A stretch of DNA of 5,460 bases, taken from an uncultured Pseudomonadota bacterium (lineage in GTDB: Bacteria > Pseudomonadota > Gammaproteobacteria > Steroidobacterales > Steroidobacteraceae). Position 1 is the first letter of the stretch. The number at the start of each line of letters is the position of its first letter. The position numbers and the translations under genes were made by a program. The stretch is from contig CAITAM010000316.1 of assembly GCA_903890265.1 (NCBI GenBank), positions 1-5,460 on the forward strand. Direction: 5' to 3'. Below are positions 1-5,460 of the stretch, in pieces. The notes beneath the pieces are model-generated. The model searched no databases. It was not told the DNA's origin and saw nothing but the letters and a program-made list of their open reading frames with translations.

Positions 1-1
1 C

Positions 2-1336
2 CGCGCCTGGCGCGACGTGCCGGCGCCGCGGCGCGGCGAGGCGATCCACCTCGTCGGTCAGGCGCTGCGCGGGGTCTGTGCGGACCTCGGTCGGCTGGTC
101 TCGGCCGAAAACGGCAAGATCCTCGCCGAGGGCATCGGCGAGGTGCAGGAGATGATCGACATCGCGGACTTCGCGGTCGGTCAGTCGCGCATGCTCTACG
201 GCTTGTCCATGCACTCCGAGCGACCGCAGCACCGGATGTACGAGCAGTGGCACCCGCTCGGTGCGATCGGCGTCATCACCGCCTTCAACTTTCCGGTCGC
301 GGTGTGGGCCTGGAACGCACTGATCGGTGCGGTCGCGGGCGACGTCACCGTCTGGAAGCCGAGTCCGAAGGCGCCGCTTTGCGCGATAGCCGTGCAGCGT
401 ATCGCCGCCGCGACGCTTGCAGAGCACGGCTTCCCGAACGCCTTCCACCTCCTCGTCTCCGAGGATCCGGCGCTCACCTTCCAGCTGGTCGACGACCGCC
501 GGCTGCCGCTCATCTCCTTCACCGGCAGCACGGCCGTCGGTCGCGAGGTCGCGGTCCGCGTGGCGCGCCGCCTCGGTCGCTCGCTCCTCGAACTCGGCGG
601 CAACAACGCGCTGATCGTCGACGAGCACGCGAACCTCGATCTCGCCGTGCCGTCGATCGTCTTCGGCGCGATCGGCACGGCCGGCCAGCGCTGCACCACC
701 ACGCGCCGGCTGCTCGCCCACGAGTCGCGCGCCGACGAACTCGAGCGGCGGCTCGTCGCGGCGTACGGCGGCATCCGTATCGGCGACGCCCTCGACCCCG
801 ACATGCTGATGGGACCGTTGATCGATGCCGCCGCGGTGGACCGTTTCGCCACCACCCTCGAGCGGGCCCGCGCGCAGGGTGGCGAGATTCTCTGCGGCGG
901 CGAGGTGCGGCCCGGGCCCGGCCACTTCGTGACGCCGGCGATCGTGCGCGCGCCGCCGACGCTTGCACTCCTGCGCGAGGAGACCTTTGCGCCGATTCTC
1001 TACGTGCAGCGCTACCGCGACCTCGACAGCGCCATCGCGCTCGCCAATTCGACCGACTACGGCCTGTCGTCGGCCATTTTCACCGACCGGCTCCAGCATG
1101 CCGAGCGATTCCTGTCCGCCGCCGGCAGCGACTGCGGCATCGCCAACGTCAACATCGGGACGAGCGGCGCCGAGATCGGCGGCGCATTCGGTGGCGAGAA
1201 GGACACGGGCGGTGGCCGCGAGTCCGGCTCCGACGCCTGGAAGCAGTACATGCGCCGCCAGACGACGACCATTAACTACGGCGCCGAGTTGCCCCTGGCA
1301 CAGGGGCTGCGCTTCGACGTGCCGGCCGGCGGGTAG
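2..1336 (+). CDS. amaB: ALDH7-family aldehyde dehydrogenase (alpha-aminoadipic semialdehyde / L-piperidine-6-carboxylate dehydrogenase), 5' end outside window
   Basis: This NAD(P)-dependent, presumably cytosolic enzyme should oxidise 2-aminoadipate 6-semialdehyde (in equilibrium with piperideine-6-carboxylate) to 2-aminoadipate in lysine catabolism. The frame is open to the left edge and the residues before the first GTG (position 17) already read as family sequence (RAWRDVPAPRRGE), so the true start lies upstream. The visible 444 residues lack roughly 60 of about 500. Counting from the codon at 2-4: FNFP with oxyanion Asn96, FTGSTAVG near 174-181, ELGGNN with general base Glu197, GTAGQRC with nucleophile Cys231 (codon 692-694), and EETFAPI with cofactor-binding Glu327. 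The C-terminal blocks GAEIGGAFGGEK and GGGRESGSDAWKQYMRR are characteristic of ALDH7/antiquitin. Glu50 and Arg230 align by spacing with human ALDH7A1 Glu121 and Arg301, which I recall as aminoadipate anchors. No frameshift or missing key residue is seen. No lysine-pathway neighbour is visible, so the exact substrate is inferred from family. Confidence 0.93.
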   Translation, partial: RAWRDVPAPRRGEAIHLVGQALRGVCADLGRLVSAENGKILAEGIGEVQEMIDIADFAVGQSRMLYGLSMHSERPQHRMYEQWHPLGAIGVITAFNFPVAVWAWNALIGAVAGDVTVWKPSPKAPLCAIAVQRIAAATLAEHGFPNAFHLLVSEDPALTFQLVDDRRLPLISFTGSTAVGREVAVRVARRLGRSLLELGGNNALIVDEHANLDLAVPSIVFGAIGTAGQRCTTTRRLLAHESRADELERRLVAAYGGIRIGDALDPDMLMGPLIDAAAVDRFATTLERARAQGGEILCGGEVRPGPGHFVTPAIVRAPPTLALLREETFAPILYVQRYRDLDSAIALANSTDYGLSSAIFTDRLQHAERFLSAAGSDCGIANVNIGTSGAEIGGAFGGEKDTGGGRESGSDAWKQYMRRQTTTINYGAELPLAQGLRFDVPAGG

Positions 1337-1342
1337 GCCGGC
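1321..1342 (+). terminator. Possible hairpin straddling the amaB stop codon
   Basis: A perfect 7-base inverted repeat (GCCGGCC at 1321-1327, GGCCGGC at 1336-1342) encloses an 8-base loop that contains the first two bases of the TAG stop. It is pure G+C and no T-run follows, so it is at best a weak or atypical terminator. In sequence this GC-rich, short GC repeats also arise by chance. Confidence 0.18.
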
Positions 1343-1406
1343 CGGGCGTCTGGCGCGGCACGGACTGCGGGTCTGCCGGCGACCAGCCTAAAAGCGTGAC
1401 GCAGTT

Positions 1407-1433
1407 TGCCGCGGCGCGGGCAGCGTCGCGGCA
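1407..1433 (+). repeat. Strong inverted repeat (hairpin) in the amaB-FHA spacer
   Basis: Bases 1407-1417 pair with 1423-1433 as an 11-base stem containing one G-T/G-U wobble (1414 with 1426) and a five-base loop (GGGCA, 1418-1422). Two further outer T-G wobbles (1406/1434 and 1405/1435) could lengthen it. It lies 70 bases after the amaB stop and 57 bases before the FHA start. No T-tract follows on either strand, so a classical intrinsic terminator is not supported. It may act as a 3' RNA-stabilising hairpin for amaB, a Rho-assisted end, or structure in the FHA leader. The pairing is directly visible; the role is inference. Confidence 0.45.
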
Positions 1434-1472
1434 GGATCCATCCGCGTCCCGACACCCGCCCGTTCCAACCCC

Positions 1473-1478
1473 GAAGGA
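1473..1478 (+). promoter_or_regulatory. Probable ribosome binding site of the FHA gene
   Basis: GAAGGA lies 12 bases upstream of the ATG at 1491. The spacing is a little longer than the usual 5-10 bases. It is the only purine-rich Shine-Dalgarno-like stretch in front of this start, and no other start codon in the same frame lies shortly upstream, so it supports the ATG at 1491. Confidence 0.4.
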
Positions 1479-1490
1479 ACCTCGCCGCGC

Positions 1491-1820
1491 ATGGCTCTGT
1501 TACTACGCGTCACGGGACCGCCCGCCAAACGGCTGGGCGACGGCTACACCCACGTCTTTGGCCTGCTCGGCGGCTGCATCGGCCGCCATCCGGACTGCGA
1601 CTGGGTGCTGCCGGACCCGGAACTCTACGTCTCCAACACGCACGCGACGGTCGCCCTGCAGGACGGCCAGTGGCTGCTGACCGACACGAGCTCGAATGGC
1701 ATCCGCATCAACAACGAGCCGGAGCCGATGCCACCGCGCTCGTCGCGGCCCATTGCCGACTACGACCGCATTCACATCGGCCCGTACGAAATACTGGCCC
1801 GGCTGATGCCGGACCGCTGA
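1491..1820 (+). CDS. Small stand-alone FHA (forkhead-associated) domain protein, TagH/ImpI-like
   Basis: This 109-residue protein is essentially one FHA domain, a fold that binds phosphothreonine peptides. The pattern is visible in order: Gly31-Arg32 (in GGCIGRHPDCDWVLPDPE), Ser48 and His51 (SNTHA), Asp65 followed by Ser67-Ser68-Asn69-Gly70 (DTSSNG), Asn74-Asn75, and a final strand DRIHIGPYEI at 92-101. The hydrophobic start MALLLRV followed closely by the domain, and the CDWVLPDPE stretch, resemble the N-terminal FHA domain of type VI secretion TagH/ImpI proteins. Those proteins carry a much longer C-terminal part, which is absent here: the reading frame ends cleanly at TGA and antisense hrpA begins 18 bases later. 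There is no signal peptide or membrane segment, so it is probably cytosolic. No Ser/Thr kinase, phosphatase or secretion gene is visible, so partner and role are unknown. It may be transcribed from its own promoter or by readthrough from amaB (154-base gap). The FHA assignment is firm; the type VI resemblance is only a family likeness. Confidence 0.87.
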   Translation: MALLLRVTGPPAKRLGDGYTHVFGLLGGCIGRHPDCDWVLPDPELYVSNTHATVALQDGQWLLTDTSSNGIRINNEPEPMPPRSSRPIADYDRIHIGPYEILARLMPDR

Positions 1821-1838
1821 GACCGCCGGATTCATGCC

Positions 1839-4800
1839 CTAGAGACCGAGCGCGCGGCGCACCGTGTGCTCCGCCTCGGCGAGGCGCTTCGCTGACACCG
1901 GCACCGCGGTCTTGAGCTCCTGCGCGAACACCGACACCGCGTACTCTTCCTGCAGCCAGCGCAACTCGGTCAGCGCCGGCAGCCCCTCCGGTCGCAGTCG
2001 CTCGGCGCTCGCCACGTAGCCCGCGTAGCGGCGCCACCGGTCACGCTGGTCAGCCTGCATGGCCAGCACCGTGCCGCGCGCACCGGCGATCTTGCCGGCC
2101 CGTCGCACGAGCGTCTTCAGGTAGCGCGGCAGGTGGTCGAGCCACGGGTCCGGCGTCAGGCCGACGAAGCCCGGCGGCAGCAGCCGCGCGAGCGAGGCGC
2201 GCAGATCGCCGACCAGGGTCTGGTCAAGGCTCGCCGGCAGGGCCGCGAGGACGCGTGCGGCCTCGGCGCGCTGCCGGAGCGCGTCGCGCATCGCCGCCGC
2301 GAGCCGCTGTGCCTCGCCGGCGACCCCCGTGCGACAGCGCTCGATGAGCGCGGCGAACGCGGCGCCGTCGCGCGGCAGCGCGCCACCCGCGGGCAGCGCC
2401 ACGCGCGCCACCGCGCGCTCGACGATCGCCCGCGGCAGGTCCGCCGCCGGACCGAGCGGCTGGTGCAGCAGCATGAGCTCCCGGTCCGCCGCGACGTCGC
2501 GCGTGATCGAGCGCAGGTAGGTGCCGAGTGCAATGCAGGCGAGCCGCACCACGCCACGGCGAGTGACGTGCTCGGCCTCGGCCTCGTCCGCGACCAGCAC
2601 GAGCGCCGCGTGCTCGCGACGGTCCTCGAGGGCCGGGTGGAGTTCCAGCGCGACACCCTGGCGGGTCACGGTCACGAGCCGCGGCAGGTCGCCGAAGTCC
2701 CAGTCCCGCACGGGCTCGCGCTCGTAGCCGCCAGCAACCGCCGGGCCGCGTGGTGCGACGTTGCGCAGCGTGCGTTTCAGTTCCGTCAGGTCGCGGCCGT
2801 GCGCGATGACCCGACCTTCGGCATCGACCACCTCGAGGCGCAGCAGAAGGTGCGCCGGCAACGTGACGGCATTGAGCGCGTCCGGTTCGACCGTGACCGC
2901 GGCGACTCGCTTCAGGGCGTCGATCATGGCCTCGTGCAGCGAGCGGTCCGCCGCGGCCCCCAATTCAGCCTCCACCCGTGCCGCCACGTCCGGGGCCGGC
3001 ACGAGGTGCCGGCGAAGCGCCTTCGGCAGGCCGCGGATGAGCTCGGTCAGCTTCTCACGCCGCCAGCCGGGAATGCCCCACTGCAGCCAGCCCGCGTCGA
3101 GTGTCGCCAAGAGCGGCAGCGGCACCGAGAGGGTCGCGCCGTCGCTCGGTGACTGGGGATCGAACTCGTAGCGCACGGCGAGGCGGTTCCGGCCGACCGG
3201 CAGCGTCAGCGGGTACTGCTCGCGATCGACGGCCGGCGCGTCGGCCCGGCGCAGATCGGCCGTGGCCATGCAGAGCAGCCCCGGCTGGTCGCGCTCGGCG
3301 CTCTTGCGCCAGCGTTCGAATGCCGCGACCGAATAGACGTCCGCCGGCAGGCGGCGCAGGTAGAAGGCGGCCTCTTCACTCTCGTCGACCAGGATGGAGT
3401 GCCGGCGGATGGCCGCCTCCTCGGCCGCGAGACCCTCGCGCAGGGCGGCGTTGTGTGCCCTGAAGGCGCCGTCGATGCGCGCCCGGCCGTGCACCAGCGC
3501 CTCGCGGACGAATATGTCGCGCGCGATCGACGGCGCGATACGGCCGTAGTTGACCCGCCGGCCGCTGACCAGCACGAGGCCGTACAGCGAGACGGTCTCC
3601 TGCGCCGTGACGATGCCGCGGGTCGCATCCCAGGCGGGCTCGGTGTACTCGCGCTTGAGAAGATGCGCGCCGACCGCCTCGATCCATTCCGGCTCCACCC
3701 GCGCCACCTGGCGGGCGTAGACGCGCGTGGTCTCGACGATCTGGCCACAGACTACGTAGCGCGGCGCCTTGTTGCGCGCCGGCGAACCCGGTGCCAGCAG
3801 GAACTTGAGGCCGCGCGGGCCGCGGTACTCGCCGCGCACCGAAGAATTCTCGTCTTTCATGCCGACCTGGCCGAGCAGACCCGACAGGATCGAGCGATGC
3901 AGCGCCAGGTAATCGGCCGGCTGCTCGTTCAGGCGCAGCTCAAGTCCCTCGGCAATGTCGCACAGCTGCTGGTGCAGCTCTTCCCACTCCCGCATGCGCT
4001 GCGCGGACAGGTACTGCGCTTCGCACCAGCGCCGCAGGGCAGCACGCGAGAGCGTCGCGCGTTCGGCCTGGTAGGCACGCCAGAGATTGAGGCTCGCGAT
4101 GAAGTCGGACCGCTCGTCCGCCCAGAGCGCATGCCGCGCGTCGGCCGCGGCCTGCGCCTCGGGCGGCCGCTCGCGCGGATCCTGCAAAGACAGCACGGCC
4201 GCGAGCGGCAGCATTTCGGCGAGCGCGCCGTTTGCTGCGGCGCTCTGCAGCATGCGCCCGATGCGGGGATCGACCGGCAGCCGCGCCATCTGCCGGCCGG
4301 TCGCGGTTACGCGCCGCTCCTCGTCGACCGCTTCCAGTTCCTGCAGCAGGCGGTAGCCGTCGTTGATCTGGCGCGTGTCCGGCGGATCGAGGAACGGGAA
4401 ATCCGCGCAGTCGCCGAGACCGAGCACCGCCATCTGCAGGATCACGCTGGCGAGGTTGGTGCGCAGGACCTCGGGTGGCGTCTGTGCTGCGCGGTTGTCG
4501 AAGTCGTCCTCGGCATACAGCCGGATGCACAGACCCTCGCCGGTGCGGCCGCAGCGGCCACGACGCTGGTTGGCGCTGGCCTGGGAGATCGGCTCGACCG
4601 GCAGGCGCTGGATCTTCGCCCGCGGCGAATAGCGGGAGATGCGGGCGAGCCCCGTGTCGATCACGGAACGAATGCCGGGCACCGTGAGCGAGGTCTCGGC
4701 CACGTTGGTGGCGAGCACCACGCGCTGCCGGCCGCTGCGGTTGAAGATCCGCTGCTGATCGGCCCACGACAGCCGCGAGTAGAGCGGCAGCACGTCCAGC

Positions 4801-5460
4801 CGCGCACCAAGCGCCTGCTCAACGGCCTCGGCGGCCTCGCGGATCTCCCGCTCGCCCGGCAGGAACACCAGCACATCACCACGGCCGATGTCCGGGCGTT
4901 CGGTGAGGATCTCGCGCACGGCGCTGACGATGGCGGCGGACAGGCCGGGGTCGAAGTGATCGTCGTCGTCGGAGCCCGGCGGCCGGTAACGGGTCTCGAT
5001 CGGGTAGCCGCGCCCCTCGACGATGACGACCGGCGACTTGCCGAAGTAGTCGGCGAAGCGCGCGGGATCGATGGTCGCCGAGGTAATGACGATTTTCAGG
5101 TCGGGCCGGCGGGGCAGCAGCCGCTTCAGGTAGCCGAGCAGGAAATCAATGTTGAGCGATCGCTCGTGCGCCTCGTCAACGATCAGCGTGTCGTAACGGC
5201 GCAGTTCGGGATCTTCACGGATCTCGGCCAGCAGGATGCCATCGGTCATCAGCTTGACCAGAGTGTGGCGCGCCGTCTGGTCGCTGAACCGCACCTTGTA
5301 GCCGACGGTCGTGCCGAGCGGCCGGCCGACCTCGTCGGCAATCCGGGCGGCGACGCTGCGCGCGGCGATGCGTCTTGGCTGGGTGTGGCCGATCAGGCCG
5401 CGCGCGCCACGCCCGAGACCGAGCAGGATCTTCGGCAGCTGGGTGGTCTTGCCGGAGCCG
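1839..5460 (-). CDS. hrpA: ATP-dependent DEAH-box RNA helicase HrpA, 5' end outside window
   Basis: HrpA is a cytosolic DEAH/RHA-family 3'-5' RNA helicase, linked in E. coli to mRNA processing and to rescue of stalled or collided ribosomes. The frame is open to the right edge, where the first complete codon begins the Walker A motif GSGKTTQ (5439-5459). The GTG at 5294 is therefore internal: family sequence such as GLIGHTQPRRIAARSVAARIADE precedes it. Of about 1,300 residues, 1,206 are visible. Numbering from that codon: Walker A 1-7, motif Ia TQPRR about 24-28, DEAH 95-98, SAT 127-129, motif V ATNVAETSL 250-258, motif VI QRRGRCGR 298-305 (4545-4568). These are followed by the HA2 helical region (about 360-460), an OB-like segment with GMKDENSSVRGEYRG (about 533-547), and the long HrpA-specific DUF3418 extension (about 620 to the end). 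The near-terminal block ELRWLQEEYAVSVFAQEL (about 1165-1182) matches HrpA rather than the shorter HrpB. All visible motifs are intact and no frameshift is seen. It converges on the FHA gene; its promoter lies outside the window. Confidence 0.97.
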   Translation of the reverse strand, partial: GSGKTTQLPKILLGLGRGARGLIGHTQPRRIAARSVAARIADEVGRPLGTTVGYKVRFSDQTARHTLVKLMTDGILLAEIREDPELRRYDTLIVDEAHERSLNIDFLLGYLKRLLPRRPDLKIVITSATIDPARFADYFGKSPVVIVEGRGYPIETRYRPPGSDDDDHFDPGLSAAIVSAVREILTERPDIGRGDVLVFLPGEREIREAAEAVEQALGARLDVLPLYSRLSWADQQRIFNRSGRQRVVLATNVAETSLTVPGIRSVIDTGLARISRYSPRAKIQRLPVEPISQASANQRRGRCGRTGEGLCIRLYAEDDFDNRAAQTPPEVLRTNLASVILQMAVLGLGDCADFPFLDPPDTRQINDGYRLLQELEAVDEERRVTATGRQMARLPVDPRIGRMLQSAAANGALAEMLPLAAVLSLQDPRERPPEAQAAADARHALWADERSDFIASLNLWRAYQAERATLSRAALRRWCEAQYLSAQRMREWEELHQQLCDIAEGLELRLNEQPADYLALHRSILSGLLGQVGMKDENSSVRGEYRGPRGLKFLLAPGSPARNKAPRYVVCGQIVETTRVYARQVARVEPEWIEAVGAHLLKREYTEPAWDATRGIVTAQETVSLYGLVLVSGRRVNYGRIAPSIARDIFVREALVHGRARIDGAFRAHNAALREGLAAEEAAIRRHSILVDESEEAAFYLRRLPADVYSVAAFERWRKSAERDQPGLLCMATADLRRADAPAVDREQYPLTLPVGRNRLAVRYEFDPQSPSDGATLSVPLPLLATLDAGWLQWGIPGWRREKLTELIRGLPKALRRHLVPAPDVAARVEAELGAAADRSLHEAMIDALKRVAAVTVEPDALNAVTLPAHLLLRLEVVDAEGRVIAHGRDLTELKRTLRNVAPRGPAVAGGYEREPVRDWDFGDLPRLVTVTRQGVALELHPALEDRREHAALVLVADEAEAEHVTRRGVVRLACIALGTYLRSITRDVAADRELMLLHQPLGPAADLPRAIVERAVARVALPAGGALPRDGAAFAALIERCRTGVAGEAQRLAAAMRDALRQRAEAARVLAALPASLDQTLVGDLRASLARLLPPGFVGLTPDPWLDHLPRYLKTLVRRAGKIAGARGTVLAMQADQRDRWRRYAGYVASAERLRPEGLPALTELRWLQEEYAVSVFAQELKTAVPVSAKRLAEAEHTVRRALGL

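Noticed and set aside
17..19. GTG as the start codon of the dehydrogenase
   Set aside because: The codons before it (from position 2) continue the family's N-terminal sequence and the frame stays open to the edge, so the start lies outside the window.
196..855. A 219-codon minus-strand open frame inside amaB
   Set aside because: Ser/Arg/Ala-rich with no family resemblance and wholly antisense to a well-supported gene.
247..1275. A 342-codon open frame overlapping amaB in another frame
   Set aside because: The product is an Arg/Ala/Pro-rich low-complexity sequence with no domain, while the overlapping frame encodes a clear aldehyde dehydrogenase with all motifs.
1491..1820. Part of a type VI secretion gene cluster
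   Set aside because: Only the FHA domain resembles a type VI component; both neighbours are unrelated housekeeping-type genes and no other secretion gene is in the window.
1406..1915. A 169-codon plus-strand open frame overlapping the spacer, the FHA gene and the end of hrpA
   Set aside because: Its translation is Arg/Pro/Ala-rich without motifs and conflicts with the FHA frame, which has a clean domain pattern and a plausible ribosome binding site.
2133..3152. A 339-codon open frame on the plus strand, antisense to hrpA
   Set aside because: It lies wholly within the conserved HrpA C-terminal region. Its translation is rich in Arg, Ala, Gly and Gln with no recognisable motif, typical of a frame kept open by high GC at third positions on the other strand.
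4958..4969. Run of four Asp codons (GSDDDDHF) in HrpA as a possible insertion or repeat
   Set aside because: It is a short acidic run in the linker after the first helicase lobe, where family members vary in length; the frame and flanking motifs are intact.
5292..5294. GTG as the start codon of hrpA
   Set aside because: Starting there would drop the Walker A and Ia motifs, which are present in the same open frame up to the window edge.

Overview
The window is very GC-rich bacterial DNA with strong third-position G/C bias in every gene. It holds three protein-coding genes, two of which run off the window edges. An HrpA helicase with the full C-terminal extension, plus an ALDH7-family dehydrogenase, suggests a high-GC proteobacterium, most likely a gammaproteobacterium. 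That placement is an inference from protein families and composition; nothing in the window fixes the taxon.

Layout: (1) Positions 2-1336, plus strand: the 3' nine-tenths of an ALDH7/antiquitin-type aldehyde dehydrogenase (AmaB-like, alpha-aminoadipic semialdehyde / piperideine-6-carboxylate dehydrogenase), with its catalytic and inferred substrate-anchoring residues intact. (2) Positions 1337-1490: a non-coding spacer with a GC-only inverted repeat straddling the amaB stop and a long, almost perfect hairpin at 1407-1433. (3) Positions 1491-1820, plus strand: a small stand-alone FHA domain protein whose sequence resembles the N-terminal FHA domain of type VI secretion TagH/ImpI proteins. (4) Positions 1839-5460, minus strand: a nearly complete HrpA-type DEAH-box RNA helicase, cut by the right edge just before the Walker A motif. 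It converges on the FHA gene with only 18 bases between the two stop codons.

The three genes do not form an obvious pathway. The dehydrogenase belongs to lysine catabolism, HrpA to RNA/ribosome handling, and the FHA protein is probably a phosphothreonine-reading module of unknown partner. The first two are ordinary, intact housekeeping-type genes. The small FHA gene and the hairpin in front of it are the least explained parts. I see no mobile element, CRISPR array, tRNA or rRNA gene, and no convincing evidence of a new multi-gene system.
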